Notes under the pieces: generated by a model | Databases searched by the model: none | What the model was told of the DNA's origin: nothing | What the model saw: only the letters and a program-made list of their open reading frames with translations | Program-made: the position numbers and the translations under genes | Part shown: piece by piece, positions 47,858 through 57,416 of the stretch | Numbering within the stretch: position 1 is the stretch's first letter | How the letters are laid out: every line of letters begins with the position of its first letter | Source: Ignavibacteriota bacterium | Lineage (GTDB): Bacteria > Bacteroidota > Ignavibacteria > Ignavibacteriales > Melioribacteraceae | Direction of reading: 5' to 3' | NCBI GenBank assembly: GCA_002746605.1 | Contig: PDPT01000043.1 | Location: 1 to 64,000, forward strand | DNA: 64,000 bases

Positions 47858-47881
47858 TGCCGGACTTCTTAAAGTTCGGCA
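47858..47881. other. 10-bp hairpin between sucD and ndk
   Basis: TGCCGGACTT pairs with AAGTTCGGCA (one G-T wobble) around a 4-nt loop. It lies 39 nt before the ndk start and 124 nt after sucD. No T-run follows. It may be a weak terminator for sucD or a leader structure of ndk. Confidence 0.55.
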
Positions 47882-47919
47882 TATTTACATAATTACAATT
47901 TAAACATAGGAGAAAAATT

Positions 47920-48351
47920 TTGAGTAATAAAACATTAGCAATCTTAAAACCGGATTGTGTTGAGAAACAACTTATCGGACAAGTAATACAAAAAATAAAT
48001 GAAGCGGGATTTAAAATTCTTGCGATGAAAATGGTAAGACTTACAAACGATTCTGCAAGTGGTTTTTATGAAATTCATAAAGAAAGACCTTTCTTTAATG
48101 ATTTGCTTGCTTATATGACTTCCGGTCCTTGTGTTCCGATAGCTCTGGAAAAAGATAACGCAGTTGCTGATTTTAGAAAACTGATTGGTGCTACAAATCC
48201 TGAAAATGCAGAAGAAGGAACAATAAGAAAATTATATGCAGAAAGCATCGAAAAAAATATTATACATGGTTCCGATTCCGATGAAAATGCAACAAAAGAA
48301 ATTTCGCATTTCTTCTCTCGTAAAGAACTTCTTGAAAATAACGGATTTTAA
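47920..48351 (+). CDS. ndk: Nucleoside diphosphate kinase
   Basis: 143 aa, standard length. It transfers the gamma phosphate from ATP to NDPs through a phospho-His. [19 protein letters not shown] at the N-terminus, [41 protein letters not shown] and the active-site His in [20 protein letters not shown]. The start is TTG, fixed by AGGAG about eight bases upstream. Its stop overlaps the next start by one base (TAATG). Confidence 0.98.
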   Translation: MSNKTLAILKPDCVEKQLIGQVIQKINEAGFKILAMKMVRLTNDSASGFYEIHKERPFFNDLLAYMTSGPCVPIALEKDNAVADFRKLIGATNPENAEEGTIRKLYAESIEKNIIHGSDSDENATKEISHFFSRKELLENNGF

Positions 48352-48887
48352 TGAAACTAAGAAAATGGAATAAACTTAATGAAAGAACCGTGTTTTCAAA
48401 TAAATATTGGAAATACAAATTAGATAATTTTGAAATTGAGAGTGGACCTAAAGGTGAATATCACTATGTTCACTCTCCGGGTTCTACAATGGTTGTTCCA
48501 TTTGTTAATGAAAGCACTCTACTTATTACTAATCAATATAGATATTTAAATCAAAAAGAAAGTTTGGAATTTCCTTGCGGTGCTATTGAAGAAGGTTTTA
48601 GTGCCCAAGAAAATGCTCACAAAGAGTTTAGAGAAGAAACCGGAAAAGACGGCAAACTTAAATTTATAGGAGAGTTTTCACCTTATTCCGGCGTTTCAAA
48701 TGAGATTTGTAGCGTTTATTTGGCAACTGAACTTTTTGATAATCCTTTAGAATCAGATGAAACCGAAGAATTTGAAATTTTAGAAATTTCCGTAAACAAC
48801 TTTGAAAAACTAATTAGAGATAATACAATATGGGACGGATTAACACTCGCATCATGGGTTTTAGCAAAAAATTATTTGGACTTATAG
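48351..48887 (+). CDS. NUDIX hydrolase, ADP-ribose pyrophosphatase-like
   Basis: 178 aa. The Nudix box is recognisable but slightly altered: GAIEEGFSAQENAHKEFREETGK, where the core REETG is kept while the first conserved Glu and the Arg of the box differ (Phe and Lys). LLITNQYRYLNQKESLEFPCG and GEFSPYSGVSNEICSVYLATEL resemble the ADP-ribose pyrophosphatase group. Substrate not determined. Translationally coupled to ndk, and its 3' end overlaps the next gene. Confidence 0.85.
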   Translation: MKLRKWNKLNERTVFSNKYWKYKLDNFEIESGPKGEYHYVHSPGSTMVVPFVNESTLLITNQYRYLNQKESLEFPCGAIEEGFSAQENAHKEFREETGKDGKLKFIGEFSPYSGVSNEICSVYLATELFDNPLESDETEEFEILEISVNNFEKLIRDNTIWDGLTLASWVLAKNYLDL

Positions 48888-50110
48888 TTGCTATTTCATT
48901 TCTTCTAGTAAGTTGTGAAAAAGTAACCCAAGTAAAAAATGAATCGGTTAAAACCGGAGCTGATGTTTTAATTTCAGAAAAAATTGATCTATTGAAAAAT
49001 AAAAATATCGGATTGATTACTAATCACACTGGTATATTAAGTTCAGGCAAACACCTTGTTGATACTTTGCACAATCTTGAAGATGTTAATTTAATCGCAT
49101 TATTTGGACCGGAGCACGGAATTAGAGGTAATGCTCCCGATGGCAAATCCATTAAGGAGGGAATTGATTCCAAAACCGGAATTCCCGTTTATTCTCTTTA
49201 TGGGAAGATAAAAAAACCTAATAGCGAAATGTTAAAAGATGTTGATTTATTAATTTTTGACATTCAAGATATTGGAGCAAGATTTTATACTTACATATCA
49301 ACTATGTATTATACAATACAGGCAGCTTCTGAATTTAAAATTCCTATTTTAATCTTGGATAGACCAAACCCAATAAACGGTCTTGATGTTCAAGGACCAA
49401 TGTTAGATACAGCTTTTAAATCTTTTGTGGGAATTGCAGAATTACCAATTAGACACGGAATGACAATTGGTGAATTGGCAACATATTTTAACCGACCCAA
49501 AGTTTTGCAAACAGATAAACCTGCTGATTTAACTATAATTAAACTTAAAAATTGGGAACGAAATTTCTATTACGATGACTGCAAATTAAATTGGATTGCC
49601 CCAAGTCCTAATATGCCTAATTTGGAAACAGCTTTAGTTTATCCGGGAATGTGTTTGATTGAAGGAACTAATTTATCGGAAGGAAGAGGAACTTACTCTC
49701 CTTTTCTGCAAATTGGGAGTCCGTACATAAATTCCGAAAAGCTACTCAAAGAACTTTATCAATATAATTTTGAAGGAGTTGAACTAAGTTCTACATCTTA
49801 CACGCCGGAAATAATTCCTAATATGGCAGAATATGTAAAACACAAAAGCAATTTATGCAATGGAATTAAATTAAAAATTACTGATAGAAATAAATTTAAA
49901 CCGATTGAATTTGGAATACATCTAATTTATTTGATTCATAAACTTTATCCCAATAATTTTGAATTTAGAGGTTCAATAGAGAGATTATGGGGAAATAAAA
50001 ACTTCCGTGAAGATATTTTGGGAAATGCAGCTCCCGAAAAAATAATAAGAAACTATCACAACAAACTTGAACAATTTAAATTAAAAAGAAAAAATTATTT
50101 ACTTTATTAA
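48830..50110 (+). CDS. Exo-beta-N-acetylmuramidase NamZ-like (DUF1343) lipoprotein
   Basis: 426 aa. The signal peptide ends in LLVSC, a lipobox. NamZ-family (DUF1343) hallmarks: IGLITNHTGIL, LIALFGPEHGIRGNAPDG with the catalytic-site Glu-His (E95-H96 by track numbering), LIFDIQDIGARFYTYISTMYY, ILDRPNPINGL and LYPGMCLIEGTNLSEGRGT. The characterised member removes terminal MurNAc from peptidoglycan fragments, so recycling of wall material fits the other wall enzymes here. The start is uncertain: ATG 48830 overlaps the NUDIX gene by 58 bp, whereas in-frame ATG 48854 gives a shorter signal peptide. Gene symbol withheld because it is a family-level call. Confidence 0.9.
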   Translation: MGRINTRIMGFSKKLFGLIVAISFLLVSCEKVTQVKNESVKTGADVLISEKIDLLKNKNIGLITNHTGILSSGKHLVDTLHNLEDVNLIALFGPEHGIRGNAPDGKSIKEGIDSKTGIPVYSLYGKIKKPNSEMLKDVDLLIFDIQDIGARFYTYISTMYYTIQAASEFKIPILILDRPNPINGLDVQGPMLDTAFKSFVGIAELPIRHGMTIGELATYFNRPKVLQTDKPADLTIIKLKNWERNFYYDDCKLNWIAPSPNMPNLETALVYPGMCLIEGTNLSEGRGTYSPFLQIGSPYINSEKLLKELYQYNFEGVELSSTSYTPEIIPNMAEYVKHKSNLCNGIKLKITDRNKFKPIEFGIHLIYLIHKLYPNNFEFRGSIERLWGNKNFREDILGNAAPEKIIRNYHNKLEQFKLKRKNYLLY

Positions 50111-50125
50111 ATTATAGAATTATAT

Positions 50126-51151
50126 ATGAAAAAAATTATATTGTTAGCAGCTATTCTATTAATAACAAGCTGCTCTAAAGACGAAAAAACGAAAAATTAT
50201 TCTTCGAAAGTTAAGATTACAAAATCAATTGAAAACATAGCAAAAAAAACCGGACCTTTAGTAAAATTGAAATATAAATTTGCTAAAGGCAAAAAGTTTT
50301 CTTACAAAATGAAAACATTTTCCAAAAAAACAGAAATCATTACTGCCGATTCAACAATTAAAAATAATATTAAACAAGAAGCTGATTATAAGTTAAATTT
50401 AAAGGTTTTAAATATTACTGAACACGGCTTTGCGGAAATCGAAGTTAGGATAAATTCTATAACTGCATCTACAAATTTGAATGGACAAACTATTCGATAC
50501 GATTCAAAAATGCTTTACTCTACAAGAGAAAAGATACAATTTGCAGATTACGAAGCAGTAAAAAAAACTCCTTTTAAGATTAAAGTTGATACAAAAGGAC
50601 AAGTAGTTGAAGTAACAAATGTTAACAGAATTATCAAAAACATTATGAATATTCAAAAGATACCCGATACTTTGTCCGCAAAAACAAAAGAACAGATGAG
50701 AGCAACTATTGCAAATGGAACTCTAATGCCTCTTATTCAGCAAATGTTTAAAGTTATAGAAGATAAAAAAGTTGGAGTTGATTCATCTTGGCAATTAAAA
50801 TACAACTCACCACTTGCCGTCTATACTGCCGAAAATGTTGCCCTTTACAAAGTAGATAGTGTAAGTATAAAGAAAGACACCTTGGTTTATGTAGATTCTA
50901 AATTAGTTGTTAATTTGTTTGGTAACGATGTAGTAAATCAAAACGGTGCTACTTACACTTTTACGAAACCAATTGTAAATGCTAACGGAAATTTTATTTT
51001 TGACAACAGTAAAGGTTTAGTGAAAAAAACTGAATCTGTTACAGAAATGGAAATGACTATGCAGGTTGAAGGATTTGACAAAAACAATCAAAAAATTACA
51101 AATAGAAAAACTGATATTACGAAAAGCAAAAATATTGTTGAACTATTGTAA
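50126..51151 (+). CDS. Lipoprotein of unknown function (DUF6263-like)
   Basis: 341 aa. Lipobox LLITSC (MKKIILLAAILLITSCSKDE). The body is a beta-rich domain starting LKYKFAKGKKFSYKMKTFSK, then FAEIEVRINSITASTNLNG and DTKGQVVEVTNVNRI, with a late block GNFIFDNSKGLVKKTESVTEME. The pattern resembles DUF6263 lipoproteins by my recollection; no catalytic residues are evident. It lies 15 bp downstream of the NamZ-like gene, the last gene in the ndk run. Confidence 0.75.
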   Translation: MKKIILLAAILLITSCSKDEKTKNYSSKVKITKSIENIAKKTGPLVKLKYKFAKGKKFSYKMKTFSKKTEIITADSTIKNNIKQEADYKLNLKVLNITEHGFAEIEVRINSITASTNLNGQTIRYDSKMLYSTREKIQFADYEAVKKTPFKIKVDTKGQVVEVTNVNRIIKNIMNIQKIPDTLSAKTKEQMRATIANGTLMPLIQQMFKVIEDKKVGVDSSWQLKYNSPLAVYTAENVALYKVDSVSIKKDTLVYVDSKLVVNLFGNDVVNQNGATYTFTKPIVNANGNFIFDNSKGLVKKTESVTEMEMTMQVEGFDKNNQKITNRKTDITKSKNIVELL

Positions 51152-51180
51152 TCTTTTATAAATTGAGATTTATAAGAATA

Positions 51181-51212
51181 GTTTCCGTTATCTGCTAACG
51201 GATAACGGAAAC
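51181..51212. terminator. Perfect 12-bp hairpin between convergent genes
   Basis: GTTTCCGTTATC and GATAACGGAAAC are exact complements around an 8-nt loop. The hairpin lies in the 114-nt gap between the convergent lipoprotein and tolC-like genes. No T-run on either strand, so it is a terminator-like or transcript-end-protecting structure rather than a textbook terminator. Confidence 0.6.
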
Positions 51213-51265
51213 AAGCTGGATTGAGATAACACAAAATTTTATATTGTTAGAAAAACTCCCTTAAA

Positions 51266-52633
51266 TTATTTAGCTATTCCTACGGCAAGTTCCCAATCAA
51301 AATATGATTCTAAATATTCATACATTGCAGAAAGATAATTTAATCTCGCTTGATCGTAACCGAGACGAGCATCCTTTAATTCCAACTGAGTTGACAAACC
51401 ATTTTCGGTTGTAGCTTCAGCAATATTAAATGCTTTTTTTGCAATTCCCAAAGTTGCTTTGGCGGAGTTAATTCTTTTTTCTGCTTCATTTAATTTAAGT
51501 TCAAGATTTTTAATCTCAGTGTAGATACTGTTCTTAAATTTTTGAATTTTAAGTTCAACCTGATCGGCTTGTATTTGAGCTTCTTGAACTTGAGCGGTTG
51601 TTCGCCATCCGTTAAATATTGGTACTTGTAGGTTTAATTGTCCAAAAAGGAAATAGTTTTCTCGTTCAAGTTTAAAGTAATCGGATTGTGCAGCATAGGA
51701 ATATATAAAGCTTACGGAAAGACTTGGATAATGAGCAGCAGATTCAACTCCAACATTAGTTTCTCTTAATTCTTTCTCAGAAACCATTGCTTTGTAATCC
51801 GGTCTGTTATTAAACACATCAGCCATTTCAATTTTCATTAATGGTTTTTGTTTAATATCAAGATTTCCTTCGATTTCAAATTTATCCGAATATTTTAATC
51901 CTGCTAAAGTTTTTAAGCTATTCAGTGCAAGTTGATAATTTCTTTCGGCTTGTGTTAATTGAGGAATGGAATTTTGCCAACGAACTTCAGCTTGAAGCAT
52001 TTCTAACTCAGAAGCTATTCCGACTTCATATTTTTTCTTTAACTCTATGTAATTTTCATTAGCATTCTTCTCTGATTCTTTGTTAACATTTAATAATTCT
52101 TTCAATAATAAAGTTTGATAAAATGCTTTTTTACTACCATTTTTTATTCCAATCATAGTAGCATCAAAAATATTTCCGGAAAGTTTTTGATATTGTTTGG
52201 CAGCACTAATCGCTTTAAAAACAGAAAAATTAAAGATTTGCTGCGTTACACTTGCATTTGCACTAAATTCGTTTTTATAATTTATCTTGAATTTAGATGC
52301 ACCTCCCGTTTGAGTTCCCGGCGGTGGAGGTGTCGGATTAGGGTTTGGTGGAAGCATTTGTTGAATCATCTTCAATAATCCACTAAAATCCGCATACATA
52401 TAAGCATTCTTAAAGTTTCTTTTATAATTTGCACCAGCCTGTATATAAGGATATGCTCCCGAACGTGCCATTGCATCTTGAGTTTCTGCAATTTCCAATT
52501 CTTTTTTTGCAATAAGGATATCTTTATTATTCTTTACAACCAACTCCATAAATTCATCTATGTTATAAGTTTGAGCATTAAGCAAATTGAATGCTAAAAG
52601 ATATATTAAGCTCAAAATAATTTTATTTTTCAT
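51266..52633 (-). CDS. TolC-family outer-membrane efflux channel
   Basis: 455 aa. Signal peptide (KIILSLIYLLAFNLLNAQ), then two OEP repeats of long coiled helices: YNIDEFMELVVKNNKDILIAKK, GIASELEMLQAEVRWQNS, NRPDYKAMVSEKELRETN, ENGLSTQLELKDARLGYDQAR. A Pro/Gly-rich insert (PPNPNPTPPPPG) sits in the first beta region near residue 100. Forms the outer-membrane duct of the tripartite pump encoded next to it. It overlaps the RND permease gene by 11 bp. Last gene of the operon. Confidence 0.94.
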   Translation of the reverse strand: MKNKIILSLIYLLAFNLLNAQTYNIDEFMELVVKNNKDILIAKKELEIAETQDAMARSGAYPYIQAGANYKRNFKNAYMYADFSGLLKMIQQMLPPNPNPTPPPPGTQTGGASKFKINYKNEFSANASVTQQIFNFSVFKAISAAKQYQKLSGNIFDATMIGIKNGSKKAFYQTLLLKELLNVNKESEKNANENYIELKKKYEVGIASELEMLQAEVRWQNSIPQLTQAERNYQLALNSLKTLAGLKYSDKFEIEGNLDIKQKPLMKIEMADVFNNRPDYKAMVSEKELRETNVGVESAAHYPSLSVSFIYSYAAQSDYFKLERENYFLFGQLNLQVPIFNGWRTTAQVQEAQIQADQVELKIQKFKNSIYTEIKNLELKLNEAEKRINSAKATLGIAKKAFNIAEATTENGLSTQLELKDARLGYDQARLNYLSAMYEYLESYFDWELAVGIAK

Positions 52634-55600
52634 TGATTACCTCTTCGGTTTTCTTTTCTCTGTGTACTAATTGATAAACTGCAGGAATTACATAAAGAGT
52701 TAAAATACCTGAAGCTATTAAACCTCCTATACTAACAACACCTATTGGCTGCCTGAATTCTTTACCAGCAGAACCTATCCCGAGTGCCATGGGAGCCATA
52801 CCAAGAATAATTGCTATTGTTGACATGAGAATCGGTTTAAGTTTAATGGGAGCTGCTTCTAATAACGCATCTTTAACAGATACTCCTTTTCTCACCAAAA
52901 CATTAGCGTAATCAAGAATTAATATTGCATTATTTACAACTATGCCAATAAGCATTACAATTGCAAGCATAGCCATTACACTTACATTTAATCCGCTAAT
53001 GTATAGGGCAATAAAAACTCCAATCATTGCAAGTGGAATTGTTGCAAGTATCATTAATGGTTGTGTAAAACTTTCCAAAATTGCAGTCAATAGCATATAG
53101 GTTAACATAAAAGCCAAGCCAAAAGCAAAAGCCATATCGAACATAGCTTCAGTCATCATCTCCGCTGAACCTGACCAAGAAACTCTGTAGCCGCTGGGTA
53201 AATCTAATTTTTTAACTTCAGCATTAATTTCATTTTTTATATCTCCAAGTGCATATCCTTCTAAAACATCTCCAGTAAATTGAATAGTTTTAGATTTATC
53301 TCTATGAAGTATTCTACTGTAACCTTCTGTAAACTTAGCATCAGCAAGCTGTTGCATTTTGAATTTCCCTTTCGGAGAAATAACCGTAATGTTTGAAATT
53401 TTCTCCGGAGAATTTACCGAATAATCATCTAATGTAATTCTTATATCGTACTCTTCCCCTTTATCAGAGTAACGTGTTGTTGTTAAGCCTTCTACACTTG
53501 CTCTTAACGTAAATGCAAGATCGTTCATAGTCAAACCCACTTCAGCAAGTTTTTCTCTATTTGGATAAAGTGTAATTTCTGGTTTCCCTGTTCTATAACT
53601 TGTATTCAAATTCGTTATACCAGGTATTTCTTTTACCTTAGAATATAATTGATTTTGTATTTTTTCCAATCTATCCATATCAGTTCCCTGTACAAATAGT
53701 GTAATTGGAGCCTGATTATCTCCGGCACTGGATGAAGCCGAAACTCTAATCATGGCATTAGGAATATTTGATAAGTCTTTGATTAGTTTTGAACTCATTT
53801 CGGTAGTTTTTATTTCACGTAAATCAGCATCTACAAGTTCTACTTTCATAAGAGCAACATTTGAGCCTTGTTCTAATTCAGTAATCTTACCAATTTGTGT
53901 TAAGATATATTTTACTTCTTTATTTTTTGAAATAACAGCTTCAATTTCATCTAATAAATCGGCTGTTTCTTCTAAATTTGCTCCTTGGGGTAATTCCACG
54001 GAAACTTTTACGTTTCCCTCATCTAAAGCAGGCATAAATTCAAAACTTAATTGAGCTGCAACAAAAAAGCTAAGGAAAAAAAGCACAATAGAAACTAATA
54101 CTGTAATTGCACTGGTTACCTTGTTCTTTATAGCTCTAGATAATAACTTTCTATATGAATTTTCCCAAGCTTTAAACATTCGTTCCAGTTTTTCACCAAT
54201 TCTATGCTTCTTGTCGTCTCTCTCGGGTAATATAATAGAAGCAAGCATTGGAGTTAATGTAAATGAAACTATGATCGAGAAAATAGTTGCATAAGTAACT
54301 GATAATGCAAATTCTTTAAAGAATTGCCCGACTAAGCTGGACATATTAGCAATCGGGACAAAAACAACTATATTGGTCATTGCCGATGCAATTACCGCAA
54401 CTACAACTTCGCTGGTACCTTTGCTTGCAGCATCTTGTTTATTTTCTCCAATATCTTTATGGCGAAAGATATTTTCTAATACCACAATTGAGTTAGCAAC
54501 AAGAATACCCACAGAAGTTGAAAGTCCCATCAATGTCATTACATTCAATGAAAAGCCTGAAAAATCTAAAAGCATAAATGTAGAAATTATAGAAAAAGGC
54601 ATTGATAAAGCCGCAATAATGGTTGAACGCAAATCATGTAAGAAAAAGAGTAGCACAAAAGCTGTTAAAACAATACCGAGAGCAATGTTAGATAATGTAT
54701 CTTCTACAGAAGATTTAATAAATACCGAATCGTCATTAACTAATTCCAAACTAATATTCTCGGGTAATTGCTTATTTATTTCAGGTAAAATTTCTACAAT
54801 TTTCTCAGCCATCTCTACTGTATTACCATCAGATGCTTTTAGTATTGATAAAATAACAACATCATCATTTTTTTCTTTTGTTTTGCCATGAAAGTAAGTA
54901 CTGCGAACTTTTACATCTTTGCCTTCTTCGCTTATTTTAGCAATATCACCTAATTTTTTATTACCCAGTGGTGTGCTTATTTCTAAATTTCTAATTTCAT
55001 TGATAGTTTGAAATTTCCCTTTGATTCTTGAAGTATATTCCCGCGAGCCTTTTTGGAAACTTCCACCTGGAATATCAACATTTTGAGCAGCCAATATTTG
55101 TGCTAATTGTGGCAGCGAAATATAATTTTGATATACAGTTCTATTATCTAATTTTATTTTTATTTCTTTTTCTTGTCCACCTACAATTTTTACATCAGCA
55201 ACACCTTTAATTTGCGAAAATTTATCTTTTATAGTTTTGTCGGCTAATTCATATAATTGAATCGGATCTAAATTACCGGACAAGACCAAATCAATTATCG
55301 GTTTGGCTCCTATCTCAAATTTTTGTATAATCGGTGGTTCTGAACCTGTTGGCAATTCACCAAGTATAGCATCTATTTTGTCTTTTACTTCCTGGTTTGC
55401 AATATCTACATCTTTATTAAGATCAAATTCAATCATCACAATTGCAACACCTTCTAAGGAGTAAGAGATAATTGATTTAATTTGGCTTACTGTTGATACA
55501 GCATCTTCTACAACCTTAGTTATTTGTGTCTCAATTTCTTGTGGACCGGCACCCGGATAAACAGTTTGTACTGTAACAAAAGGAATATCTACTTTAGGCA

Positions 55601-55709
55601 TTAAACCCAGATTTAACGAGAAATAAGATATAATACCAAACAGTACAAAGACCAATAAAAACATTGTCATCATTATTGGTCTTTTTATTGATAAATCAGA
55701 TAAAAACAT
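52623..55709 (-). CDS. RND-family efflux permease
   Basis: 1028 aa, full length for the AcrB/HAE family, with 12 transmembrane helices and two large periplasmic loops. Signatures: FLSDLSIKRPIMMTMFLLVF, YPGAGPQEIETQITKVVEDA, PFSIISTFMLLDFSGFSLNVMT and C-terminal MLIGIVVNNAILILDYANV. In TM4, where most proton-driven RND pumps have an Asp pair (GLLVDDAIVVVEN in AcrB), this protein has GILVANSIVVLENI, so both Asp are replaced (Ala405, Asn406). Substrates unknown. It lies 11 bp after the adaptor gene and has GGGAG before the ATG. Confidence 0.94.
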   Translation of the reverse strand: MFLSDLSIKRPIMMTMFLLVFVLFGIISYFSLNLGLMPKVDIPFVTVQTVYPGAGPQEIETQITKVVEDAVSTVSQIKSIISYSLEGVAIVMIEFDLNKDVDIANQEVKDKIDAILGELPTGSEPPIIQKFEIGAKPIIDLVLSGNLDPIQLYELADKTIKDKFSQIKGVADVKIVGGQEKEIKIKLDNRTVYQNYISLPQLAQILAAQNVDIPGGSFQKGSREYTSRIKGKFQTINEIRNLEISTPLGNKKLGDIAKISEEGKDVKVRSTYFHGKTKEKNDDVVILSILKASDGNTVEMAEKIVEILPEINKQLPENISLELVNDDSVFIKSSVEDTLSNIALGIVLTAFVLLFFLHDLRSTIIAALSMPFSIISTFMLLDFSGFSLNVMTLMGLSTSVGILVANSIVVLENIFRHKDIGENKQDAASKGTSEVVVAVIASAMTNIVVFVPIANMSSLVGQFFKEFALSVTYATIFSIIVSFTLTPMLASIILPERDDKKHRIGEKLERMFKAWENSYRKLLSRAIKNKVTSAITVLVSIVLFFLSFFVAAQLSFEFMPALDEGNVKVSVELPQGANLEETADLLDEIEAVISKNKEVKYILTQIGKITELEQGSNVALMKVELVDADLREIKTTEMSSKLIKDLSNIPNAMIRVSASSSAGDNQAPITLFVQGTDMDRLEKIQNQLYSKVKEIPGITNLNTSYRTGKPEITLYPNREKLAEVGLTMNDLAFTLRASVEGLTTTRYSDKGEEYDIRITLDDYSVNSPEKISNITVISPKGKFKMQQLADAKFTEGYSRILHRDKSKTIQFTGDVLEGYALGDIKNEINAEVKKLDLPSGYRVSWSGSAEMMTEAMFDMAFAFGLAFMLTYMLLTAILESFTQPLMILATIPLAMIGVFIALYISGLNVSVMAMLAIVMLIGIVVNNAILILDYANVLVRKGVSVKDALLEAAPIKLKPILMSTIAIILGMAPMALGIGSAGKEFRQPIGVVSIGGLIASGILTLYVIPAVYQLVHREKKTEEVINEK

Positions 55710-55720
55710 TGGTCAACTCC

Positions 55721-56752
55721 CTATTTAATAATCTTTACTTTAGTGTTATCATCCAAAAACATTTGCCCTTCAATAATTATCTTATCACCAATATTAAGAC
55801 CTTCAAGCACTTCTACAAATACTCCGCTCTTTTTTCCTACTTTCAGTTTTACTTTTTTGGCTATACCATTATTTAAAGTAAAAGCAAAAAATTCTTTACC
55901 ATCGGCAATCAAATTTTTTCTATCGACAGATATTATTTTTTTATTGCTTCCACTTTGAATCGTAATATCTGCAGTAACACCGGCTTTCATTTTTCTTGCA
56001 GAGTTATCAAAAACAATATCGGCATTAAAAGATTGTGTGTAAGGATTCATAGCCATATCAACTTGTGTAACTTTTCCTTTAACTTTAATTCCCTGCCATT
56101 CAGCCGTAGCAATATTTCCTTTTTTAATATCATTAATCTCATCTTCTGAAACAGAAATACTTGTTTTTAATTTTCTTAGATCGGCAATAATTGCAAGCAG
56201 TGCTTCTTTTCTTACATTATCTGTTTCTTTAACCGCAACCTGCGTAACGTAGCCTGAAATTGGTGCAAGAACTTTTACCAATCTTTGAATATTATCCCAA
56301 TTTGCTTTGTTTACTTCGTATTGGGTTTTAACATTATCTAAATTTTGTGCTGAAATACCACCTACTTCAAAAAGTTTTTGATAACGCTCATACATTGTCT
56401 TTGAGTTTTCGTAAGCAACTTTAGCTTGGTAAAATTGTGCAGATGGACTATCTTCCGGAAATTCAAATATAACTTGGTCTTTCTTAACAAAATCACCGAC
56501 TTTTACATTTACTTTTTCAATTCTTCCTCCAATAAATGCACTTACGGTAGACTCTTTAATTCCACTTAAAACTGCATTGTAACTAAGATCGCGTGAGAAA
56601 CTGTTTTCATCAATTTCTTTTACTTTTACCGGAATCCCTTCTTCTTTGTAAATTTGTTCCATATTTTTTGATTCAACTTTCTCTTCATCACAGCTTGTTA
56701 TGAATGTAAAAAGAATCAGTAAGAATAAAATTTTACCAATTAACTTTTTCAT
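55721..56752 (-). CDS. RND efflux periplasmic adaptor (membrane fusion protein)
   Basis: 343 aa. Lipoprotein signal ending in FITSC. Barrel-sandwich and hairpin layout: VSAFIGGRIEKVNVKVGDFVKKDQVIFEFPED as the first lipoyl-like half, a coiled hairpin (AYENSKTMYERYQKLFEVGGISAQ), VLAPISGYVTQVAVKETDNV as the second half, then the beta-barrel (GNIATAEWQGIKVKGKVTQV) and membrane-proximal domain (LKVGKKSGVFVEVLEGLNIGDKIIIEG). It links the permease at 52623 to the TolC protein. The ATG follows AAAGGAG, 21 bp after the tetR stop. Confidence 0.95.
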   Translation of the reverse strand: MKKLIGKILFLLILFTFITSCDEEKVESKNMEQIYKEEGIPVKVKEIDENSFSRDLSYNAVLSGIKESTVSAFIGGRIEKVNVKVGDFVKKDQVIFEFPEDSPSAQFYQAKVAYENSKTMYERYQKLFEVGGISAQNLDNVKTQYEVNKANWDNIQRLVKVLAPISGYVTQVAVKETDNVRKEALLAIIADLRKLKTSISVSEDEINDIKKGNIATAEWQGIKVKGKVTQVDMAMNPYTQSFNADIVFDNSARKMKAGVTADITIQSGSNKKIISVDRKNLIADGKEFFAFTLNNGIAKKVKLKVGKKSGVFVEVLEGLNIGDKIIIEGQMFLDDNTKVKIIK

Positions 56753-56773
56753 TAGTTCTCCTTTAATATATTT

Positions 56774-57391
56774 TTAATTTGCTTCTAATCCTTTAAATAG
56801 TACTTCGATATAATCTTTTGCTTGCTTCTTAATTGAAAACTCAATTATATTTGTAAACCAAAGCATTGTAAGTCCAAAATAGAATGAGATTATCGTAAGC
56901 GAAATATTTTTTGCTGAAATATCACTTCTAAAATACCCTTCCTTTTGAGCGGTTTTAACAATTCTTATTATTCTTTTTTGATAATCCTGTATATCTTTGT
57001 TGAATCTTGATCTAAGCTCATTATCTTCTTTAATTATTGTAGCAAACTCTATCTTAAAAAAAAGTTCTTCAATTTGCCTGAACTCTTCATCTTCTTCAAA
57101 TCTATTAAAGATATCCATATAAATGTTTTTCATTTTTTCAATCGGGCTTTCTAATTTAGATTCAAAAGCTAATAGCATTGAATTAACACGCTCTTTATTT
57201 TTGGTATGTATATCGTAAAGAATGGCACTTTTATTTTCATAATAATGGTAAATGGCTCCTCTGGTAACATTTGCCCTTTTGGCAATATCAGATAATCTCG
57301 TTGAAGAATATCCCTTTTCGCTCATTTCCTTTATTGCAGCTTTTACAATTAATTCTTTGGTCTTTTTAGCATCAACTTTCGTTCTTCTCAT
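56774..57391 (-). CDS. TetR/AcrR-family repressor of the efflux operon
   Basis: The track starts at 57418, but that start codon lies within the palindromic operator. The in-frame ATG at 57391 (MRRTKVDAKKTKELIVKAA) fits usual TetR N-termini and gives 205 aa. HTH: STRLSDIAKRANVTRGAIYHYYENKSAIL (roughly residues 32-60). The C-terminal part is a helical ligand-binding domain with NISLTIISFYFGLTMLWF, resembling the AcrR-type TetR_C_2 domain. First gene of the tetR-adaptor-RND-TolC operon, 21 bp before the adaptor. It probably represses itself and the pump until a substrate binds. Confidence 0.92.
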   Translation of the reverse strand: MRRTKVDAKKTKELIVKAAIKEMSEKGYSSTRLSDIAKRANVTRGAIYHYYENKSAILYDIHTKNKERVNSMLLAFESKLESPIEKMKNIYMDIFNRFEEDEEFRQIEELFFKIEFATIIKEDNELRSRFNKDIQDYQKRIIRIVKTAQKEGYFRSDISAKNISLTIISFYFGLTMLWFTNIIEFSIKKQAKDYIEVLFKGLEAN

Positions 57392-57416
57392 AAGTTCTAT
57401 TTTTTTAAGCATAAAC

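Noticed and set aside
54373-54891. 172-aa plus-strand ORF
   Set aside because: Antisense to the RND permease gene, no domain, no ribosome-binding site.
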